This document shows, one piece after another, positions 7,408 through 16,851 of a DNA stretch of 64,000 nt. Within the stretch, counting starts at the first letter, position 1. Each line of letters starts with the position of its first letter. The notes under the pieces are model-generated. The model was given only the letters and a program-made list of their open reading frames with translations. It was not told where the DNA came from and did not search any database. The stretch comes from Desulfomonile tiedjei DSM 6799 (lineage in GTDB: Bacteria > Desulfobacterota > Desulfomonilia > Desulfomonilales > Desulfomonilaceae). The stretch lies in contig NC_018025.1 of the NCBI RefSeq assembly GCF_000266945.1, forward strand, positions 372,001 through 436,000, given 5' to 3'. The position numbers and the translations under genes were made by a program.

Positions 7408-8727
7408 ATGTTACAATATAAGTATCTAAGACTAGAAAAGAGAAAGGCTTGGTTTATAACAATGAGCAAGTTTCTGTTATTGTTGATATTGGCTGTCATT
7501 ATCCCTATGCAGGCGCTCGCTCAAGAAGATGCAGTCGATCTGTACAATCGGGGGGTTGAAGAATTGAAACAGGATCGCCTGGACGCGGCAATCGACTCTT
7601 TCACTCGTGCCGTCCAACTGGACCCGCTGGATCATCTTTCGTACAACAATAGAGGAGTTGCATATAAGCGCAAAGGATTATTCGATAAAGCTATAGCTGA
7701 CTACTCAAAAGCCTTGGAAGTAAAACCCGATTATTACTTCGCTCTTGCGAACCGCGGTACCGCGCGATTCAAGAAGGGCGACCTCGACGGGGCATTAAAG
7801 GATTTGTCCGACGCAGCAAAGCAGGGAAAGAAAGAGAGCGCCATTATCACGACGCTCGGAATTGTGCGGAAAGAAACGGGAGATCTGGATCAGGCTCTCA
7901 AGGATCTCAAACAGGCAGTTTCCCTGGCGAAGAAGAATACGCGAGCCTATATTGCTCTCGGGGAACTCTACGAGCTTCAAAAGGACTATTCCAAAGCTTT
8001 GGACTCATATACCAAGGCTGTAGAACTGGGAGATCTGAAGGAAGCCGGCCCCCAACTCAAGGAAAAGATCGGTTCCTTGCGAAAAACCTATGCGATGGAA
8101 TTGCACCAGGAAGGGCTGAAGAATTATCGAGAAGGCAATGAGAAACACGCGATTACCATATGGAGCGCAGCCCTGAAAATCGAGCCGGACTTTTCCCCGG
8201 TTTTGCGAGATCGAGGTCTCACATATCACAAAATAGGAAAATATAAGCAAGCAATTGACGATTTTGATACAGCCATCAGTAAAGAGCCTTCCAATGCCGA
8301 GCTCTACCGGGTGAGAGCCGATGCGTTTTACCGCTTAAAGCAGCCGGATCGTGCGCTTGCGGATTATACTCAAGCTTTGCAGCTCAATTCCCGGGACTCG
8401 ATTGCATATAACAACAGAGGTCTTGTGTATCATGAGCAGAACGATCTGAATAAAGCACTCGAGGATTACAGCAAGGCTATTTCAACCGATCCTGATAATC
8501 CCGTCTTTTTTGAGAACAGGGCTCTGGTGTATCTCTTGAAAAAACAGAATCAAAAAGCGCTTGAGGATTACCGGGAAGCCCTGAGACTCACGAATGAAGA
8601 AAGTCGGCGAACCGCTCTGCAACAGAAGATCGATAGCACGGCGCAAGAGCTGGAGACAGAAAAATCTCCAACTGTACCTTCACCTCAGGAAAACTCTGAA
8701 AATCGTGTTGTGCCGTCTCAACTTTGA
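7408..8727 (+). CDS. Exported TPR-repeat protein (439 aa)
   Basis: About ten tetratricopeptide repeats fill the protein from residue 40 to 400, each with the NRG.....G....A...Y..A....P pattern (for example YNNRGVAYKRKGLFDKAIA). An N-terminal hydrophobic segment (KFLLLLILAVIIPMQALAQ, residues 21-39) is a signal peptide or anchor. The start at 7408 has AAGGAAG at suitable spacing; an inner ATG at 7462 would give a more ordinary signal peptide but lacks a clear ribosome-binding site. TPR arrays are protein-protein scaffolds, here probably periplasmic. A gap between the fifth and sixth repeats (about residues 206-225) divides the array. The gene converges on rph and overlaps its end by 10 bp. Confidence 0.85.
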   Translation: MLQYKYLRLEKRKAWFITMSKFLLLLILAVIIPMQALAQEDAVDLYNRGVEELKQDRLDAAIDSFTRAVQLDPLDHLSYNNRGVAYKRKGLFDKAIADYSKALEVKPDYYFALANRGTARFKKGDLDGALKDLSDAAKQGKKESAIITTLGIVRKETGDLDQALKDLKQAVSLAKKNTRAYIALGELYELQKDYSKALDSYTKAVELGDLKEAGPQLKEKIGSLRKTYAMELHQEGLKNYREGNEKHAITIWSAALKIEPDFSPVLRDRGLTYHKIGKYKQAIDDFDTAISKEPSNAELYRVRADAFYRLKQPDRALADYTQALQLNSRDSIAYNNRGLVYHEQNDLNKALEDYSKAISTDPDNPVFFENRALVYLLKKQNQKALEDYREALRLTNEESRRTALQQKIDSTAQELETEKSPTVPSPQENSENRVVPSQL

Positions 8728-9440
8728 ACCGCTTTTTTCTGGAGATCACGAACAGCGTTAATTCCTCTTTGTCCCAGGCGGATCAGCCGGTTCATTGCAG
8801 TAAGGGAAAACGGGTCTCCTTCCGCTGTGGCCTGTACTTCCACGAGCTTGCCGCGGCCTGTCATAACAATATTCATATCGACTTCGGCACTGGAGTCTTC
8901 GTCATAGTTGAGATCCAGCAGTTCCGTACCTTGCACGATGCCTACGCTTATCGCTGCAACCGAGTCAAGCATGGGGTCTCCGTCCAATCTGCCTTCTTGA
9001 GCCAGACGCTTCAACGCCTCATGAAGAGCAACCCAAGCACCGGTTATGGAAGCCACGCGAGTACCACCGTCAGCCTGGATGACGTCGCAATCTACGGTGA
9101 TGGTGCATTCTCCCAGAGCATCCAGATCCGTTACGCAACGGAGGGATCTGCCGATCAGACGTTGAATCTCCATGGTACGGCCCCCGATCTTCCCTCCTCT
9201 CTCCCTTGGAGATCGGGTGAGAGTCGATCTTGGCAGCATGGAATATTCCGCGGTGACCCAACCTCTGTTCTGATCCTTCAAGAAAGAAGGCACCCTGTCT
9301 TCTATGGTGGCTGCACAGATCACTTTGGTCTTTCCGCTTTCGACCAGGGCGGACCCTTCGGCATAATCCAGGACGCCGACTTGTATGTTCCACGGTCTCA
9401 ACTCGTCAAATTGGCGGTTATCCGGTCGCACGTAGTTCAT
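8718..9440 (-). CDS. rph: Ribonuclease PH
   Basis: A 240-residue 3'-5' phosphorolytic exoribonuclease that trims tRNA 3' ends using phosphate. It begins MNYVRPDNRQFDELRP and contains the family hallmarks SGKTKVICAATIE, TAEYSMLPRST, RSPRERGGKIGGRT and CDVIQADGGTRVASITGA, so it covers the full usual length. The start at 9440 is chosen for AAAGGAAAGG just upstream; 18 further in-frame residues upstream are unlike the family. Rph normally forms a ring-shaped hexamer in the cytoplasm. It is convergent with the TPR gene. No Ham1-type pyrophosphatase gene, a common neighbour of rph, is next to it. Confidence 0.95.
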   Translation of the reverse strand: MNYVRPDNRQFDELRPWNIQVGVLDYAEGSALVESGKTKVICAATIEDRVPSFLKDQNRGWVTAEYSMLPRSTLTRSPRERGGKIGGRTMEIQRLIGRSLRCVTDLDALGECTITVDCDVIQADGGTRVASITGAWVALHEALKRLAQEGRLDGDPMLDSVAAISVGIVQGTELLDLNYDEDSSAEVDMNIVMTGRGKLVEVQATAEGDPFSLTAMNRLIRLGQRGINAVRDLQKKAVQS

Positions 9441-9868
9441 AACCTTTCCTTTCAGAAGAATGTCGGTTTTTTCGTATACGCACTTCCGCCACACGATGCA
9501 ACTATTTTACCGTATATCGAAGTCGTTCAGTCAGGCGTTCAACTTTTGGGAATGTTCGCGGGATTGAGTGACTGCTGACACGAATTTTGTTGCGATTCTC
9601 CTTCAAAAAATTCAGTATAATGAATAAAACCACATGAAAGAGTCTCCTTTAGGTTACTCACCGAGGCATTATTTAAGCATTATTTTATTGTATCGACTTT
9701 GAGACTTTGTGGGAAATTATTGAGTACTCCGAAGGAAAGCGGTTGACACCAAGCGGCAATTTAATTACCCTTAGAATACATATCGTCGCTATGGCCAAAG
9801 TTCAATCTCGTGAAAAAACCGATGCACGCATCGGCTTCTCCACTCAATCTTAGCAGAGAGATTAGGCC
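9441..9868. other. Non-coding spacer between rph and the receiver gene
   Basis: No gene is supported here. TTGACA at 9743-9748 and TAGAAT at 9772-9777 look like promoter pieces but are 23 bp apart, too far for a standard sigma-70 promoter. Confidence 0.5.
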
Positions 9869-10354
9869 GTGCCCCATCGAGAAATCCTTAAAGGTAAGCG
9901 TATCCTTGCCGTTGACGATGAGCCCGATGTACTTGAGTTGGTTCGGGAAGCACTCATTGAAAGCGAAGTGACTACGGCCAGGAGCTTTGAGACCGCTAAG
10001 CAGCTCATCAACTCCAAACAATTCGACCTCGTCATACTTGACATCATGGGTGTTGACGGTTTCGCTTTACTCCAGGAATGCACCGACCACAATTTGCCGG
10101 CAGCTATGCTCACGGCCCATGCCGTAACCGTTCAGAGTATCAATAAGGCGATGAAATTGGGTGCTGTCTCTTTTATCCCCAAAGATGAACTTGTAAGATT
10201 ACCTGAACTTGTGGCAGAAATACTGGAGGATGTGGCAGCCGGGAGAAGTCATTGGCAACGTCTATTTCACAGGTTGGGCCCTTTTTTCAAGGAACGGCTG
10301 GGACTCACATGGGAGGACCTGGAAAAGCCGTCCTCTCCCCCGTATAAATATTGA
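9869..10354 (+). CDS. Stand-alone response-regulator receiver protein (161 aa)
   Basis: A CheY-like receiver domain covers residues 11-125, with the acidic pair in AVDDEPD (Asp16, Asp17), the phosphoacceptor Asp58 in VILDIMGVDG, Thr82 and Lys105. The C-terminal 35 residues (HWQRLFHRLGPFFKERLGLTWEDLEKP) form no known output domain. It lies 118 bp upstream of dctP on the same strand and might be cotranscribed with the TRAP genes, though such transporters are more often controlled by a sensor kinase plus DNA-binding regulator. No partner kinase is adjacent. Confidence 0.85.
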   Translation: MPHREILKGKRILAVDDEPDVLELVREALIESEVTTARSFETAKQLINSKQFDLVILDIMGVDGFALLQECTDHNLPAAMLTAHAVTVQSINKAMKLGAVSFIPKDELVRLPELVAEILEDVAAGRSHWQRLFHRLGPFFKERLGLTWEDLEKPSSPPYKY

Positions 10355-10472
10355 TGCTGAAGTTGGCACGGTTTCCCGCGTGTAATGGCGCGAGGATCTT
10401 GTCTGTACCGCGAATAGGAAGCAGGTTTTTTTACGAATCAGCCCTTCAGGGCAATGCCAAAGGAGATTAAGC

Positions 10473-11480
10473 ATGCGTAAAAGGTTCTTGACCGTAATCC
10501 TGGGACTCGCGATGCTCATGGTCATTTCGACTGTGGGCTATGCCAAAACTGTGGAACTTACGTACTCTATTTTCTTCCCGGCTACTCACGGTCATACGCT
10601 TCTTGCCACTGAGTGGGCAAAAGAAATTGAGAAGAGGACTAATGGTGCAGTTAAGATCAACATGTTCCCCGGTGCAACCTTGACCCCCCCGGATCAATGT
10701 TACGATGGTGTTGTGAAAGGTATTTCCGATATCGGAATGTCCGTTCTCAGCTATACCAAAGGAAGATTCCCGCTCAGCGAAGTTATAGATCTTCCTCTCG
10801 GGTACACCAAAGGGATCCAGGTCACCAGGCTGTGCAACGCGTATTACGACAAGTTTAAGCCGAAAGAATTCGATGACGTGAAGATCATGTACCTTCACGG
10901 CCACGGTCCTGGCATTTTTCACACGAAGAAGCCCGTTGAGAAAATGGAAGATCTCAAGGGAATGAAGATCAGGTGCTCGGGAACCAGCGCCAAGGTGGTC
11001 GCCGCTCTTGGAGCCACGCCGGTGGCGATGCCTCAGAATGAGTGCTATGACGCTCTGCAGAAAGGTGTTGCAGACGGCGTGGTTTCACCCATTGAGACGC
11101 TCAAGGGATGGAAGTTCGCGGAAGTGATCAAGTCTACCACACAGAATTTCGGTTCCGCGTACACTCTCGGATTCTTTGTAGCCATGAACAAGAAGAAATG
11201 GGATTCTCTGCCCAAAGACGTTCAGCAGACAATCGAACAGGTAAATAAGGAATGGATCGATAAGACCGGAAACGGGTGGGACGAGTTCGACAAAATTGGC
11301 ACGGAATTCACCTTGTCCAAAGGGAATAAAGTAATTCCTCTCTCAAAAGAGGAAGACGCAAAATGGGCCAAGACGGTTAGCCCCGTATTGGATGAATATG
11401 TTGCAGCCATGAAAGCCAAGGGTCTCCCCGGGGATGAAGCGCTGAGTTTCTGCCGAGAATGGCTCAAAAACAATCCATGA
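10473..11480 (+). CDS. dctP: TRAP transporter solute-binding protein, DctP family
   Basis: A 335-residue periplasmic binding protein with a signal peptide (residues 1-24, ending VGYA). It has the DctP core and the conserved arginine (Arg167, in GMKIRCSGTSAK) that pairs with the ligand carboxylate, followed by GATPVAMPQNECYDALQKG. It delivers an organic acid to the DctQM membrane pair, driven by a sodium or proton gradient. The exact substrate cannot be read from the sequence. It is the first gene of a tight dctP-dctQ-dctM cluster. Confidence 0.93.
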   Translation: MRKRFLTVILGLAMLMVISTVGYAKTVELTYSIFFPATHGHTLLATEWAKEIEKRTNGAVKINMFPGATLTPPDQCYDGVVKGISDIGMSVLSYTKGRFPLSEVIDLPLGYTKGIQVTRLCNAYYDKFKPKEFDDVKIMYLHGHGPGIFHTKKPVEKMEDLKGMKIRCSGTSAKVVAALGATPVAMPQNECYDALQKGVADGVVSPIETLKGWKFAEVIKSTTQNFGSAYTLGFFVAMNKKKWDSLPKDVQQTIEQVNKEWIDKTGNGWDEFDKIGTEFTLSKGNKVIPLSKEEDAKWAKTVSPVLDEYVAAMKAKGLPGDEALSFCREWLKNNP

Positions 11481-12025
11481 TTGAAATGAAGTCTGCCGGA
11501 CTCCCAACAATGGAGTCCGGCCTTACGGTAAATACTGTGAAGAAACCAAGTTATCTGGCTGGATTGGCTCGAACTCTTTCCCGATTTCTCTTCGTAATAG
11601 CTGGTTTCGCGTTGACCGGAACCATGCTGTTAACGGTTGCAGATGTGATCCTTCGCGCGTTTAAGCGACCGATTCTCGGCACGTACGAATTGGTTGGGTT
11701 ATTAGGAGCAGTGGTAATCGCGTTCGCTCTACCCCAAACATCTCGCCTGAAAGGCCACGTGATGATGGATTTCCTCACCGGGAAATTGCCTGAGACGATA
11801 CAATTCGTTCTGCATGCAATTACCCGATTGCTTGCTCTGGCCCTGTTCGCAATCTTGGGCTGGAACCTGTGGTTAATGGCGAATGATTTTCATCGTGTGG
11901 GGGAAGTTACTCCTACTCTGCAACTTCCCCTCTACCCCATTGCCTACCTGGTGGCCCTGTGTTGTTTTGTTGAGTGTCTGGTGCTGTTTGTAGACATGCT
12001 GGAAAAGAGAGACATGGAACCATGA
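11477..12025 (+). CDS. dctQ: TRAP transporter small permease, DctQ family
   Basis: A 182-residue four-helix membrane protein. The hydrophobic segments are near residues 30-50, 70-86, 107-130 and 140-170, and the helix-2 region includes PILGTYELVGLLGAVVIAFALP, typical of DctQ. The start is placed at 11477 because it overlaps the dctP stop as ATGA, giving translational coupling; an in-frame ATG at 11459 would overlap by 22 bp. It pairs with the large subunit next door. Confidence 0.9.
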   Translation: MIEMKSAGLPTMESGLTVNTVKKPSYLAGLARTLSRFLFVIAGFALTGTMLLTVADVILRAFKRPILGTYELVGLLGAVVIAFALPQTSRLKGHVMMDFLTGKLPETIQFVLHAITRLLALALFAILGWNLWLMANDFHRVGEVTPTLQLPLYPIAYLVALCCFVECLVLFVDMLEKRDMEP

Positions 12026-13323
12026 GCTTTGCCACAATCGGCCTTCTGGTCATTCTGTTGCTCTTTGTTTTTTTCCTCATGGGGCTTGAGATCGGCTTTT
12101 CAATGGCCCTGGCGGGATTTATCGGTTTTGCTGCCATTGTCAATGTAGATGCCGCGTTCAATCTCGTGGCGAAAGACGTGTATTCCGTGTTGTCTTCGTA
12201 CGGTTTTACGGTCATACCAATGTTTGTGCTCATGGGGCAAATCGGTGCGAGCGGCGGCGTAGCCCGCAATTTGTACGATTCCGCTTACAAGTTCATCGGA
12301 CACGTGCCGGGCGGTCTCGCAATCGGGACCGTTGCCGCTGCGACAGTTTTCAAAGCGATTTGCGGCTCTTCCCCCGCAACCGCTGCAACGTTTGCAACCA
12401 TAGCTGTTCCGGAGATGGATCGGTACAATTATGACAGAAGGCTCTCCTGCGGAACCGTCGCAACCGTGGGAACGCTGGGAATACTGATTCCGCCGAGTGT
12501 AGTGCTCATCGTGTACGGAATACTCACTGAGACTTCTATCGGCAAGCTGTTTCTGGCAGGGATCCTTCCGGGACTCATCGTTGCTTTTTCCTTTGTGATG
12601 ACACTCTTCGGGTGGAGTGCCATGAATCCCCATCTCGGCCCCAAAGGTGAAAAATCTTCCTGGAAGGAGCGATTCTCATCCTTACCGCCTGTCCTGGTGG
12701 TGCTCTCGATTTTTCTCATCGTTGTTGGCGGTCTCATGATGGGTTTTTTTACTCCGACCGAGGCCGGAAGCGTTGGAACCTTTGCAGTTTTGATCCTCAC
12801 GTTGTTCAAGAAAGACATGGACCTGAAGCGCTTTGTGCAAGCGGTGTCCGAGACTCTACGGATTGCCTGCATGGTTATTATGCTCATTGCCGGAGCTACG
12901 ATTCTGGGTCATTTCTTTGCAGTAACCCGGACGCCATATATTGTTGCCGGCTGGCTTGAAGGTCTTCAAGTAGATCGCACGGTCATCATGTTGATTATCA
13001 TTGCAGTGTATCTCATAGGTGGGTCTTTTATTGAAGACTTGGCCTTTCTCATTTTGGCGACTCCTATTTTTCTCCCCGTAGTCCTCAAAATGGGTTACGA
13101 CCCTATCTGGTTCGGAGTCATCATCAGTGTGGTAACCATGATAGGAGTGATTCTTCCCCCCATGGCGATTAACGCCTTTGTTGTCTCGGGGGTATGCAAG
13201 GAACCGGTGGGTACTGTGTACAAAGGCATTTATCCGTTTATCGTAGGGATGAGTCTGTGCCTTCTGCTACTCCTGTTCTTTCCTCAAATTTCATTGTGGC
13301 TTCCCAATGTGCTCATGCCTTAA
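12022..13323 (+). CDS. dctM: TRAP transporter large permease, DctM family
   Basis: A 433-residue integral membrane protein with about 12 hydrophobic helices. The family signature ICGSSPATAATFATIAVPEM and the repeat-like LGILIPPSVVLIVYGILTE and IGVILPPMAINAFVV are clear. It forms the ion-coupled transport path, with DctQ as partner and DctP as substrate donor. The start at 12022 overlaps the dctQ stop as ATGA; the longer frame from 11974 lies inside dctQ. Complete, with no frameshift. Confidence 0.93.
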   Translation: MSFATIGLLVILLLFVFFLMGLEIGFSMALAGFIGFAAIVNVDAAFNLVAKDVYSVLSSYGFTVIPMFVLMGQIGASGGVARNLYDSAYKFIGHVPGGLAIGTVAAATVFKAICGSSPATAATFATIAVPEMDRYNYDRRLSCGTVATVGTLGILIPPSVVLIVYGILTETSIGKLFLAGILPGLIVAFSFVMTLFGWSAMNPHLGPKGEKSSWKERFSSLPPVLVVLSIFLIVVGGLMMGFFTPTEAGSVGTFAVLILTLFKKDMDLKRFVQAVSETLRIACMVIMLIAGATILGHFFAVTRTPYIVAGWLEGLQVDRTVIMLIIIAVYLIGGSFIEDLAFLILATPIFLPVVLKMGYDPIWFGVIISVVTMIGVILPPMAINAFVVSGVCKEPVGTVYKGIYPFIVGMSLCLLLLLFFPQISLWLPNVLMP

Positions 13324-13682
13324 TCAGGGCTGACGCTGCTTTATGCTAATGTGCGTTCAAAGAAGTAATCCCGCCACTGGCGGGAGCAAATCCGGTCCCG
13401 GCATGTCTCCGAACGAAGTCAGACCGTGCCGTTCGCAGCGAAGGAGATTTGGCGGGACCGGCAAAAAACAGATCTCTCAATATTCCCTCTATGAAAGCAC
13501 ATTGGCATTATAGCGCGAATGCCCGTCGAGCAGAATTTCGATTTCCGACGAATTGACACGGGTTCTCTAAATTGATAACGTGGTTTTCCGAGAGAAACCA
13601 AGGCTGCCGATGTGCTCCGCATACGAAATGCAGCGGAATCGCTTGGGAACTGTGGATTTATATTTTTCGGGCAGGATGAACA
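13324..13682. other. Spacer with inverted repeats between dctM and yggT
   Basis: No gene is supported. TCCCGCCACTGGCGGGA (about 13367-13383) is a palindrome, and GGTCCCG (13395) pairs with CGGGACC (13454) across an imperfect arm, so the stretch could fold into a larger structure or end dctPQM transcription. TTGACA at 13553-13558 may be part of a promoter for the next genes. Confidence 0.4.
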
Positions 13683-13988
13683 ATGTTTGTAGTTGCAAAT
13701 TTTCTCAGTGCATTTGCCGGTGTTCTGGACATAGTTCTCGAAATCTACATGTACATAGTCATTGTCTCGGCACTCATTTCATGGGTAAATCCAGACCCGT
13801 ACAATCCCATTGTGCGATTCCTTTACAGTGTCACAGAACCTGTTTTTTCCTGGGTTCGCCGGATCTTGCCGTTTCCTGCCATGGGCATCGATTTCTCCCC
13901 CATAATTGTGCTCCTGGTTATCTTCTTTCTGCGCCAGTTTCTCGTGAGGACTCTCCTACAAATAGCCGGCAGTGTTGCAGCACAGTGA
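13683..13988 (+). CDS. YggT family membrane protein
   Basis: A 101-residue protein with two hydrophobic hairpins, the YggT layout. Residues 5-38 hold the first membrane segment, ending in ALISWVNPDPYNPIVRFLYS, the most conserved family stretch, followed by EPVFSWVRRILP and a second membrane segment (FSPIIVLLVIFFLRQFLV). AGGATG precedes the ATG. The family is found in many bacteria beside DUF167 and cell-division genes; its role in envelope or osmotic physiology is not settled. It is followed 36 bp downstream by the DUF167 gene, its usual neighbour. Confidence 0.9.
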   Translation: MFVVANFLSAFAGVLDIVLEIYMYIVIVSALISWVNPDPYNPIVRFLYSVTEPVFSWVRRILPFPAMGIDFSPIIVLLVIFFLRQFLVRTLLQIAGSVAAQ

Positions 13989-14024
13989 TGGAATACCTGC
14001 CGTTTTCTGTCGGGAACTGTAAGC

Positions 14025-14318
14025 ATGGAATTCATACGTGAACACCGGAGCGGCGTTACGCTGGCTGTAAAGGTGGTTCCGAATGCTTCCAGGAGTGAGT
14101 TGCGTTTCGATGAGAGGCGTCTGATTGTTCGTTTGGCCGCACCTCCTCTGGAAGGAAAAGCCAATCGTGAACTCATAAAAATCATTGCCAAAACACTGCG
14201 AATTCCCCAGGGCTCTGTCGAAATACTTCAGGGAAAAACAGGGCGGGAAAAAGTTGTCCTCATTGTCGGGGCTGAGAAGCAATCTGTTTCAGACTTGCTT
14301 CTGAGGATTTTGGGATAG
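14025..14318 (+). CDS. DUF167 (YggU) family protein
   Basis: A 97-residue soluble protein with the family motifs VKVVPNASRSE (about 16-26) and RLAAPPLEGKANRELIK (about 36-52), then GKTGREK. The fold is a small alpha/beta unit of unknown function. It is adjacent to yggT on the same strand, a pairing conserved in many genomes, so the two are probably cotranscribed. No anomalies are seen. Confidence 0.9.
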   Translation: MEFIREHRSGVTLAVKVVPNASRSELRFDERRLIVRLAAPPLEGKANRELIKIIAKTLRIPQGSVEILQGKTGREKVVLIVGAEKQSVSDLLLRILG

Positions 14319-14368
14319 ACGGATCAATCGATCTGGGGGGAACTTCTTTTGTAACTGACCATAGCCTA

Positions 14369-14392
14369 TACCATTACGCAGTTGTGCACTGT
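14369..14392. repeat. Solo end of R1 element
   Basis: TACCATTACGCAGTTGTGCAC matches the reverse complement of the right end of the R1 element, with no body attached. It appears to be a relic of a decayed copy. Confidence 0.4.
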
Positions 14393-14533
14393 TTTATACA
14401 CACTTGCTATACACTTTCCAATTCAGCTTCTCTTCGTAATTCTTTCATGCATAATCATTTTGACTTGATCCGCTGAGGCTAATTTTCTAAAATGACCGGC
14501 CGGTCATCAAAGAACTTTCCGGAAGGAAATTCA

Positions 14534-15997
14534 ATGGTATTCCAGGATCTCAGAGAATTTATAAGCTATCTCGAACAGACGAATCAGTTAGTTCGGATAT
14601 CGACTGCTGTAGACCGTGATTTGGAAATAACCGAAATTGCGGATCGAATTATGAAAGGGCCTGCAGACAGAAACAAAGCGATTCTGTTTGAGAATGTAGA
14701 AGGTTTTCCAATTCCTGTGGCCATCAATCTTTTCGGGTCCGAATCCAGAATGGCTGCGGGTTTGAATGTGAATACTTTGGATGACCTTAACCATAAGCTA
14801 ACTCACCTCATTGATTTGAAAGTTCCTAAAGGTCTGCGATCGGTCTTGGCTCGAGGTGCCGACATCCTGACAGCATTGAAATCCGTGGGCTTGAAACCAA
14901 AGATGGTTCGATCTGCTCCATGTCAGGAGGTTGTTATCACGAAGAATCCTAGCCTCGACATTTTGCCTGTACTTAAATGCTGGCCTAAAGACGCTGGTCG
15001 CTTCATTACACTGATGCAGGTGATCACTCGCGATCCTGTCACAAAGATACGCAATGTGGGAATGTACAGATTACAGGTTCTCGGACCGGATCGGCTTGCG
15101 ATGCATTGGCAGGAGCATAAAGGCGGAGCAGAGCACGAGCGAAAAGCCCAGGAAGAAGGAATAACGCAGATTCCTGCGGCAGTGGTTTTGGGCGGTGATC
15201 CTGCCAGCATGTGGGCGGCGTCGGCACCTATGCCGCCGGATTTGGACGAATACCTCCTGGCCGGATGGCTGAGAGGCAAGCCTGTAGAGTTTGTCAATTG
15301 CGTGAGCCAGCCACTTGAAGTGCCCGCCAATGCAGAGATTGTCATCGAAGGCTACGTCGACCTAACAGAATATGCGGACGAAGGACCTTTCGGAGATCAT
15401 ACGGGATATTATACGCCCAAAGGATCGTTTCCAGTATTTCGAGTCACAGCGATAACCCATCGGGAAAATTCCATCTATCCCGCTACTGTCGTGGGGATAC
15501 CTCCTATGGAAGATGTCTACATGGGCAAAGCCACTGAGAGGCTATTCTTGCCCTTGATAAAACTGTTCCTGCCTGAAGTTGTCGATTACCACATGCCTCC
15601 TGCGGGTGTATTTCACAATCTGGTTTTGGTCAAAATAAAGAAAAAGTACCCGGGACATGCCCGAAAAGTGATGTTTGCGATATGGGGCATGGGTCTGTTG
15701 ATGTTGTCAAAAGCCATAGTTGTTCTGGACGATTGGGTGGATGTTCACAATTTGTATGAAGTCGCCTGGCAGACTCTTGGAAACGTGGACTGGGAACGGG
15801 ATATTCTCGTGGTACATGGTGCCGTGGACCAACTGGATCATGCCTCATCGAAGCAGTCGTATGGAGCTAAGATCGGAATAGACGCCACTGCCAAAACCAA
15901 TGAAGACGGTTATTCGGCGAGCTGGCCGGAAGTCGTTCAAATGAGTCCTGAAATCAAGTCTCTGGTTGACAAAAAATGGAAAGACCTAGGTTTGTAA
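14534..15997 (+). CDS. UbiD-family prenylated-FMN decarboxylase, probably in menaquinone synthesis
   Basis: A full-length 487-residue UbiD-type enzyme. It begins with FQDLREFISYLEQTNQLVRI and has VLKCWPKDAGRFITL and the highly conserved YADEGPFGDHTGYYTP segment with catalytic acidic residues. UbiD enzymes use prenylated FMN, made by a UbiX protein, to decarboxylate aromatic or unsaturated acids. Because the next gene is a UbiA prenyltransferase overlapping its end, the pair most likely acts in quinone synthesis, either the futalosine-type menaquinone route or the classical ubiquinone-like one; an anaerobe favours menaquinone. The start at 14534 is set by AAGGAAA; no ubiX is seen nearby. Confidence 0.88.
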   Translation: MVFQDLREFISYLEQTNQLVRISTAVDRDLEITEIADRIMKGPADRNKAILFENVEGFPIPVAINLFGSESRMAAGLNVNTLDDLNHKLTHLIDLKVPKGLRSVLARGADILTALKSVGLKPKMVRSAPCQEVVITKNPSLDILPVLKCWPKDAGRFITLMQVITRDPVTKIRNVGMYRLQVLGPDRLAMHWQEHKGGAEHERKAQEEGITQIPAAVVLGGDPASMWAASAPMPPDLDEYLLAGWLRGKPVEFVNCVSQPLEVPANAEIVIEGYVDLTEYADEGPFGDHTGYYTPKGSFPVFRVTAITHRENSIYPATVVGIPPMEDVYMGKATERLFLPLIKLFLPEVVDYHMPPAGVFHNLVLVKIKKKYPGHARKVMFAIWGMGLLMLSKAIVVLDDWVDVHNLYEVAWQTLGNVDWERDILVVHGAVDQLDHASSKQSYGAKIGIDATAKTNEDGYSASWPEVVQMSPEIKSLVDKKWKDLGL

Positions 15998-16851
15998 TTC
16001 GGCTATCCAGCGTCCGTGTCTTCCTGGAGATGATCAAATTCGAACATACTGTATTTGCGTTACCATTTGCATATACAGGGATGTTCCTCGCGGCCAGAGG
16101 TCTGCCTGACTGGAAGGTTGTCCTCTGGATTACCGTAGCTCTGGCTGCGGCACGCACGCTTGCAATGACTGTGAACCGAATAGCCGACAAAGAATACGAT
16201 GCAAGAAATCCGCGGACTTCAGGCCGAGCGCTTCCTTTGGGTTTAGTGGACCTCAAAACCACTATCATCGCTGCCTTCATTTCTTTCATGGTATTTGAAT
16301 TTGCTGCATGGAAGCTGAATTATTTCGTCCTTATTCTTTCCCTTCCTGCACTCGTATTTTTGTTGGGCTATCATTATACAAAGCGTTTCACCTGGGCTTG
16401 TCACTGGGTTTTGGGATTCACTGACGGAATAGCTGTGGCAGGTGGATGGGCTGCTATAAAAGGAACCATCGACTGGCCTGCCTATGTGTTATGGTTTGCT
16501 GTAACCTGCTGGATTGCAGGAGTTGATATAATCTACGCATGCCAGGACATTGATGTGGATCGGAAGGAAGGACTCCATTCGATTCCATCAAGATTCGGAG
16601 CCTCGATTGCTCTGCAGATTGCACGAATAAACCATATTCTGGCGGTTGCTGCACTTTCGTTTGCGGGCTTAATTATGGATCTGGCGTGGCCGTATTGGTT
16701 TGGTGTTATCTTGACTTCAATACTTTTGATTTATGAGAATGTTCTCGTCAGTGCTGACGATCTTTCAAGGCTGGATTATGCATTTTTTAATATTAATGGC
16801 TACATCAGCATGTGTTTGCTTGCAGGCACGATATGGGCAATCTTTATTTGA
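15976..16851 (+). CDS. UbiA-family polyprenyltransferase
   Basis: A 291-residue membrane prenyltransferase with about eight hydrophobic helices. Both Asp-rich motifs are present: NRIADKEYDARNPRT (around residues 74-88) and ACQDIDVDRKEGLHSIPSRFG (around 187-207), which bind the Mg-polyprenyl diphosphate. It attaches a polyprenyl tail to an aromatic acid, consistent with a menaquinone route together with the UbiD gene it overlaps by 22 bp. The stop codon (16849-16851) sits at the left edge of an R3 hairpin element. Confidence 0.92.
   Translation: MERPRFVIRLSSVRVFLEMIKFEHTVFALPFAYTGMFLAARGLPDWKVVLWITVALAAARTLAMTVNRIADKEYDARNPRTSGRALPLGLVDLKTTIIAAFISFMVFEFAAWKLNYFVLILSLPALVFLLGYHYTKRFTWACHWVLGFTDGIAVAGGWAAIKGTIDWPAYVLWFAVTCWIAGVDIIYACQDIDVDRKEGLHSIPSRFGASIALQIARINHILAVAALSFAGLIMDLAWPYWFGVILTSILLIYENVLVSADDLSRLDYAFFNINGYISMCLLAGTIWAIFI

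Noticed and set aside
9743-9777. Sigma-70 promoter before the receiver gene at 9869
   Set aside because: TTGACA and TAGAAT are 23 bp apart, beyond the normal 16-18.
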